From an uncultured Porphyromonas sp. (GTDB taxonomy: Bacteria > Bacteroidota > Bacteroidia > Bacteroidales > Porphyromonadaceae), in the NCBI GenBank assembly GCA_943912835.1, contig CALTVJ010000038.1, positions 1-17,330 on the forward strand: 17,330 bases of DNA, written 5' to 3'. A program made the translations under genes and the position numbers. Under the pieces are notes generated by a model that worked only from the letters and a program-made list of their open reading frames with translations, ran no database searches and was not told the origin of the DNA. Shown piece by piece: positions 8,160 to 16,603 of the stretch. Within the stretch, counting starts at the first letter, position 1, and each line of letters begins with the position of its first letter.

Positions 8160-11100
8160 ATGAAATTTAATAAACTCATTTTAACCCTCTGCAGCACGAT
8201 AGGAATTGCAGGAAGTGCTATTGCTGAAGAGAACACCCCTCTTTGGCTAAGATATCCAAGTATATCTCCAGATGGCAAAGAAATTGCCTTCAACTATCAA
8301 GGAGATATTTACAAAGTCTCTTCCGAAGGAGGAGAAGCTGTACGTCTAACCACACATACAGGTTATGACTACAAGCCTATATGGAGCCCAGATGGCAAAT
8401 ACATAGCCTTTGCTAGTGACCGCAATGGTAAAGGCATGAACCTCTATTTGATGAGTAGCCGTGGAGGAGAAGCAAAATTATTAAGTGAGCACACAGCGAG
8501 TAAAGTCCCCTACTCCTTTACACCTGATGGCAAGTATATACTCTTTAAGGCACATATACAAGACAAAGCTGAGAGTTCTCTTAATCCTGAATCTATATTT
8601 AGCGAACTCTATAAGATATCTATAACAGGAGGACGTCCAGAAAGAATATTAGACGTACCAGCCGAGTGGTCTGTGATGAGCCCAGATGGAAATAAGATCC
8701 TTTATCAAAACCTTAAAGGCTACGAAAACGAATGGCGTAAGCATCACACGTCTTCAGTAACAAGAGATATTCTTGAGTACGACATCAAGAAGAAAAGCTT
8801 TCGTTATATCGTCAAGCATGCTGGAGAAGATCGCAACCCTGTATACAGTGTAGATGGCCGAGGTGTGTATTTTTTGAGTGAACGTAATGGAGGCTCTATG
8901 AATGTCTACTACACCGATCTGCAAGGTGGAACAACCAAAGCCGTTACCCAGTTCACAGGTGAACCTGTACGTTTCCTTTCTATTAGTAAACAAGGCACAC
9001 TAGCTATTGGCTATGGAGGTGAAATTTATACTTTAGGCTCCGATGGGAAAAGCCGAAAAGTCCACATCAAGATTTCTAATGATGTAGACGATGCAACGAG
9101 CTTCAAGCTAAACTTTCACTCAGGCTTATATTCACCAGCGATCAGCTCCGATGGTAAACAAATCGCATTTGTGCAACGAGGCAATGTTTTTGTCACAAGT
9201 AGTGAATATAAAACTACCAAGCAAATTACAGATACCCCAGCTGCAGAACGTGGTACAAGCTTTGCCAACGATGGTCGTAGTCTGGTATACTCTAGCTATC
9301 GAGACGGATACTGGGATCTTTATGAAACAAGCCTTGCTCGTAAAGAAGATCCCAACTTTGCCAACGCAACTAAACTAATTGAGAAAAAGCTTTTACCTCA
9401 TATCAAGGGAGAAAAGGCACATCCTCAATATTCTCCAGATGGCAAAGAAATTGCATTTGTGTTAAATCGAAAGGAACTCGCTGTCTACAACTTATCCAGC
9501 AAATCTATGCGGGTTATCGTATCTCAGCCTAACCTCACATCCCTATCTGGAGGCTTAGATTTCGAGTGGTCTCCAGATAGTAAATGGATAGCCATAAGCT
9601 ATGTAGCTCGTAAGCATGCTCCATATAGTGACATCGGCATCGTTAGCAGCCAAGGAGGAAAGGTCTACAACATCACCAATAGTGGTTATTTCTCTGATAG
9701 TCCTAGGTGGAGCACCGATGGCAATGCTTTAATCTTTTCAACAGATCGATATGGAATGCGCAACCATGCTTCTTGGGGTAGTATGCGCGATATTATGATG
9801 GTTTTCCTCAATCGCGAAGCTTACGAAAAACATCGTATGACCGATGAGGAGAGAGAGATTGCTGAGAGCACAAAAAAAACAGAAGAGCAAACCCAAGATA
9901 AAGACTCAACGAATAAAGACAAACAAGACTCAAAGTCAACAAAAGAGAAAGTCTCGAAAGATATCAGAATAGAATGGGATAATATTGAAGATCGTATCGT
10001 ACGACTAACTCCTAACTCTTCGGATATAGGCTCTGCAATACTAAGTCCTGACGGTAAGAAGCTTTACTATTTCTCAGCCTTTGAAGGGAAATACGATCTT
10101 TGGGCTATCGACTTACGTAAACAATCAACCCTCCTAGTCAAAAAACTAAATACACCTTCTCCCTATTTCGTTCAAAACAATAAAAGAGATCAAATATTTA
10201 TTTTAGGGAGTCTAGCTAATAAGTTCGACCCCAAAAGCGAGAACCTCAAAGCTATTACCCTCCAGGCCGATATGCGTTATAGCCCCAGCTTAGAACGTGA
10301 AGCTATGTATAATGAGGTTGCTCGTGAATTATCGATTCGATTCTATCGAAAAGATATGCATGGTGTGAAATGGGAAAAACTTACTGAACACTACAAAAGA
10401 TACCTACCATACATCAACAATAACTTCGATTTTGCAGAAATGCTCAGCGAGTTACTTGGCGAACTTAATGTTTCACATACAGGGGCACGCTATCGCTCTC
10501 GTCAAAGAGTCGAAGAACCAACAGCAGAGCTAGGACTGCTATACGATGACCAAACAGGTAAAGATGGTCTACTCGTTACCGAAGTTATTACGGGTGGATG
10601 CTTTGATAAATCGTCAAGCAAATTAAGAGCTGGAGATGTGATTACAGCAATCAATGGCAACAAAATTACAGCTAATGCAGACTATCATAAATGGCTTAAC
10701 GGACAAGCTGGTAAAAAGGTACTTATCACATTCGTCTCTAAGGGTAAGGAAGTAAATGAAGTAATTATCCCTATCTCAGCAGCTGCTCAAGAGAGTTTGC
10801 TCACCAAGCGTTGGGTAAAACGTCGTGCAGAATTAGTAGATAGCCTATCTAAAGGGCAACTAGGCTATGTACATATACCGCAAATGGCTGACGATGCTTT
10901 TCGTAATGTATATAGCGAAGTAATGGGAAGATATTACGATCGCAAAGGAATCGTGATCGACATCCGCCACAACGGAGGTGGGCGATTACACGAAGATATT
11001 GAGGTCTTCTTTAGTGGAAAAAAATACCTCCAGCAAGAAGTAAGAGGTGAAGATTATTGTGAGATGCCTAGCAGACGCTGGAACCATCCTTCAATTATGC

Positions 11101-11417
11101 TAGTATGTGAAAATGACTATTCTAATGCTCATGGGACACCTTGGGTATACCAACAAATGCAACTTGGCAAAGTCGTTGGTATGCCAGTACCTGGGACTAT
11201 GACAAGTGTTAACTGGGTCACATTACAAGACAATAGCTTGGTCTACGGAATACCTTCAGTAGGCTATCGCACCGCCGAAGGAAAATACCTAGAAAACACA
11301 GAGCTAAAGCCCGATATTGAGGTTGACTTAGATCTATCTAAAGCTATCGAAGGAGAAGATAAGCAACTACAGGTAGCTGTTTATGAACTAATGAAACAAT
11401 TAGGACTAAAACCATAG
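8160..11417 (+). CDS. Tricorn-type S41 family protease with beta-propellers and PDZ domain
   Basis: The product is 1085 aa from the ATG at 8160; a TTG at 8151 is in frame but unnecessary. A Sec signal peptide (MKFNKLILTLC to SAIA, cleavage after A22) predicts a periplasmic or exported enzyme, unlike cytosolic archaeal Tricorn. Domains: two beta-propellers made of PD40/WD40-like 'SPDGK' blades (about 25-540 and 610-690), a helical C1 region, a PDZ domain (about 790-880) and an S41 catalytic domain (about 890-1085). Residues matching the Tricorn tetrad are S772-H773 in GELNVSHTG, nucleophile S988 in ENDYSNAHG, and E1045 in YLENTELKPDIEV, so it should be active, probably on peptides. A very charged Lys/Glu/Asp-rich stretch encoded by about 9835-9965 separates the propellers and looks like a flexible linker. 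The gene starts 29 bases after pyrD and is followed by a strong terminator. Confidence 0.93.
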   Translation: MKFNKLILTLCSTIGIAGSAIAEENTPLWLRYPSISPDGKEIAFNYQGDIYKVSSEGGEAVRLTTHTGYDYKPIWSPDGKYIAFASDRNGKGMNLYLMSSRGGEAKLLSEHTASKVPYSFTPDGKYILFKAHIQDKAESSLNPESIFSELYKISITGGRPERILDVPAEWSVMSPDGNKILYQNLKGYENEWRKHHTSSVTRDILEYDIKKKSFRYIVKHAGEDRNPVYSVDGRGVYFLSERNGGSMNVYYTDLQGGTTKAVTQFTGEPVRFLSISKQGTLAIGYGGEIYTLGSDGKSRKVHIKISNDVDDATSFKLNFHSGLYSPAISSDGKQIAFVQRGNVFVTSSEYKTTKQITDTPAAERGTSFANDGRSLVYSSYRDGYWDLYETSLARKEDPNFANATKLIEKKLLPHIKGEKAHPQYSPDGKEIAFVLNRKELAVYNLSSKSMRVIVSQPNLTSLSGGLDFEWSPDSKWIAISYVARKHAPYSDIGIVSSQGGKVYNITNSGYFSDSPRWSTDGNALIFSTDRYGMRNHASWGSMRDIMMVFLNREAYEKHRMTDEEREIAESTKKTEEQTQDKDSTNKDKQDSKSTKEKVSKDIRIEWDNIEDRIVRLTPNSSDIGSAILSPDGKKLYYFSAFEGKYDLWAIDLRKQSTLLVKKLNTPSPYFVQNNKRDQIFILGSLANKFDPKSENLKAITLQADMRYSPSLEREAMYNEVARELSIRFYRKDMHGVKWEKLTEHYKRYLPYINNNFDFAEMLSELLGELNVSHTGARYRSRQRVEEPTAELGLLYDDQTGKDGLLVTEVITGGCFDKSSSKLRAGDVITAINGNKITANADYHKWLNGQAGKKVLITFVSKGKEVNEVIIPISAAAQESLLTKRWVKRRAELVDSLSKGQLGYVHIPQMADDAFRNVYSEVMGRYYDRKGIVIDIRHNGGGRLHEDIEVFFSGKKYLQQEVRGEDYCEMPSRRWNHPSIMLVCENDYSNAHGTPWVYQQMQLGKVVGMPVPGTMTSVNWVTLQDNSLVYGIPSVGYRTAEGKYLENTELKPDIEVDLDLSKAIEGEDKQLQVAVYELMKQLGLKP

Positions 11418-11481
11418 ACACCCTAAAACTAAGTATATAGTAAAGTATTCTGATACTCAATAAATAACAGAATGCTATAAA

Positions 11482-11517
11482 TAAATCCTGCGGAGAAAAA
11501 CATATCCGCAGGATTTA
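11482..11517 (+). terminator. Hairpin terminator after the protease gene
   Basis: A perfect 13-bp inverted repeat (11482-11494 with 11505-11517, core ATCCTGCGGA) encloses a 10-base A-rich loop, 64 bases after the stop of the protease gene. There is no long T run after it. The stem is strong and well placed, so I read it as the end of the acyl-CoA synthetase-pyrK-pyrD-protease operon and a border of the accessory genes to the right. Confidence 0.75.
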
Positions 11518-11595
11518 TCATTTCAAACTATCCTCATTATTATAAAAGAAACCAGAAATACCCAATTCCATCCATCAAACATTGAAATTTTAAGC

Positions 11596-11603
11596 TAAAT
11601 TTG
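11596..11603 (+). promoter_or_regulatory. Possible -7 promoter element for the PLD nuclease gene
   Basis: TAAATTTG matches the Bacteroidetes -7 consensus TAnnTTTG, 133 bases before the nuclease ATG. A -33 TTG at normal spacing is not seen (the nearest, at 11582-11584, is too close), so the call is weak. Confidence 0.3.
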
Positions 11604-11736
11604 AATGTGGAGATATCACACAATTTACCTTGTAATAATTCTTCAATATCTCTACCAGTATATAGAAAGCATCATCAGCAAGATAAAGTAAGATAACCTT
11701 AGAAAGTGTATATAAATATCGACAACTTAGAATACT

Positions 11737-12831
11737 ATGAAAATACTTCAAAATATAGGACAAAGTATAAGTGAAAAATTGTCCCAAGCTATTGAAGCAT
11801 ATATTGCTGTAGCGTTGGTAAAAGATTATGGATTAGATATTCTTAATCAATCAGAAAAAAATTGCAAGGTACGAATGATTGTAGGTGTAAACCTTCCAAC
11901 TCCTCTGCAGGTTCTGAAAGCCCTAAGGAAACGGTATGCTTCCGACGCAAGGATTTATCAAGGCGATTTTTTCCATCCAAAGGTCTATCTCTTCAGAATG
12001 AAGGATAATTCTCTGATTGCTTACGTTGGTTCTGCAAACTTCACCAACAGTGGATTGAATTCTAACATTGAATTGACAGTTGCAGTAACCGAACAAGCCG
12101 TATGTGAGCAAATTCTAGGATGGTTCAACAATCTGTATGACCAATCAGAACCTATCTCTGACAACTTCTTAGCAAACTACAGTACTTATGCAGCTAAGTG
12201 GGTGAAGATGCAGCAAGAACGTGAGAGGGATTTTCAATCTGTTATGGAAGAACTTGATACATTCAAGGAACAGAAAGAAGCAATTGAACAGGAACTTCAA
12301 AGAAGACGGAATAAAAAGGACTATGATAAGATATGCAAATCACGCAAACAGGATGTTGAGGATATAAAGAGAGCAATTGACTACTTCAATGACTTCAAGC
12401 ATATAAATATTGATTTGTTTCTGAGTATTGCCCCTTTGGGTAATATCAGACAGAGTTATAAGAAACAATTAAAAACGGCAGTAAAAGACGGTTCCCTAAG
12501 ACGATTGTTTAAGCATCTGTGTAATGATTCAATTCCAGTAGAGCAACGCATTACAGAAGCTATGTATGGTGAGTATAAGGTCTTTGGCTGTGGACCAAAC
12601 ATCCTTACCAAGGTGATGACGGTTCACAATCCAGAGAAATACGTTGTTTATAATAACGTGACCCAGAAATATTTAGATAGGGTGCATCTACATTTTATTC
12701 GTAGGACCAAGTTTGCTACACAATATCGCCAGTTATGTCAAATATTTTTAGAGATATGTAAAAAGACTAATATCCCTGATTTCGCAGTGTTGGATGCGAT
12801 GCTGTATAGAATCACAAACGAGTATGATTAA
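11737..12831 (+). CDS. Phospholipase D-family (single HKD) nuclease-like protein with HhH-like C-terminus
   Basis: The product is 364 aa. Residues 1-130 form one PLD/HKD domain: H80 and K82 in FFHPKVYLF, then VGSANFTNSGL (97-107) and E112. This is the arrangement of BfiI/NgoFVII-type restriction nucleases, which dimerise to build one active site. Residues about 155-215 are highly charged and probably coiled coil, a likely dimerisation arm. Residues about 255-360 contain FGCGPNILTKVM (283-294) and NPEKYVVYNN (298-307), which resemble a helix-hairpin-helix-like module found in some McrB-like and other DNA-defence proteins; that is inference from pattern only. No signal peptide is seen, so it is cytoplasmic. 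It most likely cuts nucleic acid, perhaps as a defence or restriction effector, but no methyltransferase or helicase partner is adjacent. It is separated from the operon upstream by a terminator. Confidence 0.75.
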   Translation: MKILQNIGQSISEKLSQAIEAYIAVALVKDYGLDILNQSEKNCKVRMIVGVNLPTPLQVLKALRKRYASDARIYQGDFFHPKVYLFRMKDNSLIAYVGSANFTNSGLNSNIELTVAVTEQAVCEQILGWFNNLYDQSEPISDNFLANYSTYAAKWVKMQQERERDFQSVMEELDTFKEQKEAIEQELQRRRNKKDYDKICKSRKQDVEDIKRAIDYFNDFKHINIDLFLSIAPLGNIRQSYKKQLKTAVKDGSLRRLFKHLCNDSIPVEQRITEAMYGEYKVFGCGPNILTKVMTVHNPEKYVVYNNVTQKYLDRVHLHFIRRTKFATQYRQLCQIFLEICKKTNIPDFAVLDAMLYRITNEYD

Positions 12832-12857
12832 CACATCTACAAAACATAATCAATATA

Positions 12858-12889
12858 GAGATCTTGATTATTGAATCTGTATCAATCTC
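12858..12889 (+). terminator. Weak hairpin downstream of the PLD nuclease gene
   Basis: GAGATCTTGAT (12858-12868) can pair with ATCAATCTC (12881-12889), leaving a two-base bulge and a 12-base loop, 27 bases after the nuclease stop. It is AT-rich with no T tract, so a terminator role is only possible. Confidence 0.25.
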
Positions 12890-12913
12890 CAACTTTGAGG
12901 AATGGAAAACTAA

Positions 12914-12994
12914 AATATAATCTTAATAGAAAACTTCAATGGATATGCTAAAAAATTAGAAGAAATAATTTCTAGGGCTACGAACAGAGAATAA
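12914..12994 (+). pseudogene. Possible short gene remnant between the nuclease and SIR2 genes
   Basis: This 26-codon frame lies between two stops, with no ATG at its head. It reads like real protein in its second half (ENFNGYAKKLEEIISRATNR), with an amphipathic helix and balanced codon use, unlike the surrounding AT-rich spacer. I do not recognise the family. It may be all that is left of a gene once located between the two accessory genes. Chance cannot be excluded at this length. Confidence 0.25.
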
Positions 12995-13105
12995 GTGTCA
13001 GCAACTAATCACATTGGAAAGGCTATCCCCAATAATTAGCAATCATCTTTATATAAAGTAAAGTTTAAAAGAAATTGATTTCTACTGCTTATAAACATAA
13101 AGAGT

Positions 13106-16100
13106 ATGAACACTGATAGATATAACAAATTATCTCATGGTATTAATCCTTCTCTTAAAATGAAGTTAGATACTATACGAATGCACTTGCACGAGGGCAG
13201 AGCATCTTGTATAGTTGGTGCAGGTTTTAGTAAGAATGCAGAAATGGACAATACCACTAGAATGAAGGATTGGTCTGAACTAGCTGATGATTTCTATGAA
13301 ATACTTTATGGAGAAAAGCCTAGTGGGCAAAACGTAAGATATAAGAGTGTTTTAAGGTTAGCATCTCAAGTAGAAGCTATAAAAGGACGAGGAGCTCTAG
13401 AATCGTTGCTTCAGAGTGCACTCCCAGATGAACGTGTATATCCAGGACGACTGCATATAGACCTAATGAAATTGCCATGGTCTGACGTATTTACAACAAA
13501 CTACGATACATTATTAGAAAAAGCTTTTATAGAAGCAGATCGTTACTACCATAAGGTTACTAATAAGGAAACGCTATTGTATGCTCCACATCCACGCTTG
13601 ATTAAATTACATGGAAGTTTTCCTGATATACGTCCTTTTATTATAACAGAAGAAGACTATCGTACTTATCCGCAACGATTCCCGGAATTCGTAAACACAG
13701 TACGGCAGTCCCTTGTGGAGAATATTTTTTGCTTAATTGGCTTCTCTGGTGATGACCCCAATTTCCTAAACTGGATAGGATGGCTACGTGATGTCATGGG
13801 AGGACAACAAGCTTCTCCAGTGTATCAAATTATATATAATACTCAACTACATGTATCCAATATTCATCTATCTCACGATTTAGGGCTTGATATCATTAAC
13901 CTTGCAGACATACAGGATATCAAAGGCTTCCCAGAGGCATTGGACTTTTTCTTTACATATGTTGGACAGGAGTATAGTACAAAATGGTCAGGAACACTCC
14001 AAAGCAATTATAAGTTGATCCATAATCGAGAAAGTAGCGATATTGATAACTTAATAGTAGAAATGATACAGGTGCGTGAATCTTATCCTGGTTGGATAGT
14101 CATACCGGTATCTCATATGGGAGAGTTTTCTGATACAAAAGAAGACATACCTTTCTGGTCAAACATATATTCAGAATGCACAGACATATCCAAACGAATA
14201 GATTTTTTACACGAAATAAATTGGCGTATTGAGACTGCACTGGGTTCTTTTGATACCGAATGGTATCTACAAGCATTAGAGCAGCTACCTCTTGAAGATA
14301 ATGATGTGATTAAGGAGAGCATATATCAAAGACTATTAGGATTAAAACTATCTCTTCTTAATGCCTATCGAATAAAAGGGTATGAAGAAGATTATAAGAA
14401 ACTCTTAGGCAAAATTGAGACTCATGTTTTCCAGCTGACATATGAACAGAATCGTCTGTTGACTTACATAAAATGTCTATACGCCCTTTCTACATTGAAT
14501 TATACTGACGTTCAGAAAAATGTCGATGGCTGGATTCTTCGCTCATTAGATTATCAAGGCCATTTATGGAAGGCTGGAATACTCATTGAGATTGGTAAAT
14601 TACGAGAATCTGAAGTTATGCTTCGAGATTTATTGAAGGCTGTTAAAAGAAATATCCTAACATCAAGGTATTCTCATCAATTGGCTTTCGTTCGCTCTGC
14701 CATAGAACTCTTCCTATGGAGAATAGATAATACGTACTCCATGGATATACCTAAACCTAACCCAGATTTTGACTTTACAGGAATCGTGAGACATTGTCGC
14801 GACATGATAAATAAAGAAGATAATCGGCCATCTCAATATCAAACTACACATGGCTTCAATCTTCTAGCAATTGGTCAACAGTGGCACTGGGGAGGAAGAG
14901 GTTTTAAGAGCGACTATTATGGAGCAGTTCGTTATTTTCAACTATACGAAAAGTTGGGATTCCCATTTGGCATACCTAATCTTTTTTCATCAGATCTTGA
15001 TAACAAAATATTTATGATAGGGAGTTTACTACGATATTACCCCAAATATGCATTACAATGGATTGTTCGGTGTTGTAGCACTAAATCTTTAAACGCTTTG
15101 ACTCGAGAAAGCTTGCGACATATTAGTAGATCTGATGCATGCGCGTTTTTTGATAATTTGATTGAATCTTGTGAAGCAGGGCTTGATCAATATGCTGGAC
15201 AAATTCTACAAACACGGGTTTTGACTTGTTTGCTACCTATATTCGTAAAGCTTTCCACATTGCTTCCCCAAGATCGCATAGAACGTATATTTAATATGCT
15301 ATGTATCGTATATCGTCAGTATCCAAGACAATATGAAAAGACACAAGTTATAACACTCTACAATAATTTATCTGGGGAATATTTAAAGCGTTGTCAAGAA
15401 AAAGCCTTGAAGGAGCCTATACTACAATCTGGCATTAGGGGAGAAGACTTCGAAATGCCTGATTTATGGATTAATGCAATTGAATATCCCACGGAGGCTG
15501 GTGATATAGTTAGAACTGGTTTGAGATCAACTGAGTTAAGCACTCAACAAGCAGCTTTTGAAAGACTTAAGGTTTTGAAGCAAACAAAAGCGGATGATAT
15601 AACTTTATCATTATTGGATGACGATCTAAATAAATGGAGAGCTGTCCCACCATTATCAGACGAAAAGCTGGCATCTTTCTTTACATTCCCAGGGGAAGAG
15701 AGTATGATGGTTTCTATCGGAACTGAAGAATTAAACTCATTTTTAAATACAGACTTCAAAAATGATGGCTCATCTTCTTTTATAGATAATATCTCAAGTA
15801 GGCTTTTCCGCCTTCAGATAGGCTTCCCTCGATTTGACAAGGAACAACATTTGGCATTTCTAAATAAAGTGGTAAAAATCCTTACCTATAATGAAGATAC
15901 ATTCAAAAAGAATAATTCCGAAGAGATCTTGGGAGGATTTCGCACTCACGTAAAAGATATATTTCGTTTTCTAAGCTATTACAGTCAAGTGGAGGGACTT
16001 CCCGAAAAAGACTATAACGAGTGGAAACCGTTTAAGGAAGTGATAGAACGATACCATCAATATGAATACCCTGTATTAACAATTATCACACATTTGTCAT

Positions 16101-16603
16101 ATTGGGGTATATGGGATAATTCAATAGTTAAGAAGTGCATCAAGAAGTCCTTATTTTTCAGTTCTAGATCATTAGTTTATGATGCAGGGAATGCCTTAGT
16201 CTATATGGCGGAAAAACAAGGTGAAAAAGTTAATCAGTCGATTATCAAAAGAATAATAGACAAGATTACGTATGTAATTGATGAGAATACTCATGTGTAT
16301 CTTTATATAATTATAGAACTCTTATTGAAAAATGGAATAGGTAAAAAGGCACGTATTAAATTAGAGGAATGGATAAATATCTTGCCAGACCGAATAGAAC
16401 ACCTTGCTATATCGGAAGAGATAAAAGATGATGTTAGATATTATACAAATCAGATATGTGGGATTATATCAATAATGTTTCCTGACTGGATTGGATTGAA
16501 TGATTGGAAAGATTATATAAAAAATGATTATATAAAAAATGACGTCAGAAATGGATTCGAAAAAGGTATCCGTCTTTTTCGTTTACGTTCTATTGATTAT
16601 TGA
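13106..16603 (+). CDS. SIR2-domain NADase with long helical C-terminus, defence-associated sirtuin (DSR-like)
   Basis: The product is 1165 aa and cytoplasmic. The N-terminal SIR2 domain (about 15-290) shows the NAD-binding GAGFS (38-42), FTTNYD with N132, KLHGS with catalytic H169, and IGFSGDDPNFLNWIGWLRD (211-229), a wording typical of antiphage SIR2_2 proteins. In DSR2 the NADase residues are N133 and H171, almost the same positions, so an active NADase is predicted. The remaining 870 residues are mostly helical with TPR/HEAT-like stretches (for instance about 485-515 and 990-1110), matching the sensor-scaffold part of DSR proteins, although this protein is longer than DSR2 (about 1000 aa). 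In DSR2 a phage protein such as tail tube binds this region and triggers NAD+ depletion and abortive infection; that this one works likewise is inference. Start ATG 13106 places the SIR2 motif at the normal distance. It is probably its own transcription unit, and codon use is more AT-rich than in the pyr operon. Confidence 0.85.
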   Translation: MNTDRYNKLSHGINPSLKMKLDTIRMHLHEGRASCIVGAGFSKNAEMDNTTRMKDWSELADDFYEILYGEKPSGQNVRYKSVLRLASQVEAIKGRGALESLLQSALPDERVYPGRLHIDLMKLPWSDVFTTNYDTLLEKAFIEADRYYHKVTNKETLLYAPHPRLIKLHGSFPDIRPFIITEEDYRTYPQRFPEFVNTVRQSLVENIFCLIGFSGDDPNFLNWIGWLRDVMGGQQASPVYQIIYNTQLHVSNIHLSHDLGLDIINLADIQDIKGFPEALDFFFTYVGQEYSTKWSGTLQSNYKLIHNRESSDIDNLIVEMIQVRESYPGWIVIPVSHMGEFSDTKEDIPFWSNIYSECTDISKRIDFLHEINWRIETALGSFDTEWYLQALEQLPLEDNDVIKESIYQRLLGLKLSLLNAYRIKGYEEDYKKLLGKIETHVFQLTYEQNRLLTYIKCLYALSTLNYTDVQKNVDGWILRSLDYQGHLWKAGILIEIGKLRESEVMLRDLLKAVKRNILTSRYSHQLAFVRSAIELFLWRIDNTYSMDIPKPNPDFDFTGIVRHCRDMINKEDNRPSQYQTTHGFNLLAIGQQWHWGGRGFKSDYYGAVRYFQLYEKLGFPFGIPNLFSSDLDNKIFMIGSLLRYYPKYALQWIVRCCSTKSLNALTRESLRHISRSDACAFFDNLIESCEAGLDQYAGQILQTRVLTCLLPIFVKLSTLLPQDRIERIFNMLCIVYRQYPRQYEKTQVITLYNNLSGEYLKRCQEKALKEPILQSGIRGEDFEMPDLWINAIEYPTEAGDIVRTGLRSTELSTQQAAFERLKVLKQTKADDITLSLLDDDLNKWRAVPPLSDEKLASFFTFPGEESMMVSIGTEELNSFLNTDFKNDGSSSFIDNISSRLFRLQIGFPRFDKEQHLAFLNKVVKILTYNEDTFKKNNSEEILGGFRTHVKDIFRFLSYYSQVEGLPEKDYNEWKPFKEVIERYHQYEYPVLTIITHLSYWGIWDNSIVKKCIKKSLFFSSRSLVYDAGNALVYMAEKQGEKVNQSIIKRIIDKITYVIDENTHVYLYIIIELLLKNGIGKKARIKLEEWINILPDRIEHLAISEEIKDDVRYYTNQICGIISIMFPDWIGLNDWKDYIKNDYIKNDVRNGFEKGIRLFRLRSIDY
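16511..16540 (+). repeat. Exact 15-bp tandem duplication inside the SIR2 gene
   Basis: GATTATATAAAAAAT occurs twice head to tail (16511-16525 and 16526-16540). It is in frame and duplicates five residues, DYIKN, near the C-terminus at residues 1136-1145. It looks like a recent slippage event. Confidence 0.9.

Larger units (their letters stand above)
11418..11736. other. Intergenic region between the housekeeping operon and the accessory genes
   Basis: These 319 bases hold the terminator hairpin (11482-11517) and a possible promoter element (11596-11603). I see no RNA gene, and the only open frame longer than 60 codons (minus strand, 11590-11787) overlaps the start of the nuclease gene and looks like chance. 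Composition becomes visibly AT-richer after the terminator. Confidence 0.6.

Noticed and set aside
11418..13105. CRISPR array or tRNA-anchored integration site at the left of the accessory region
   Set aside because: No spaced repeats, no tRNA fold and no direct repeat matching the right flank were found by eye.
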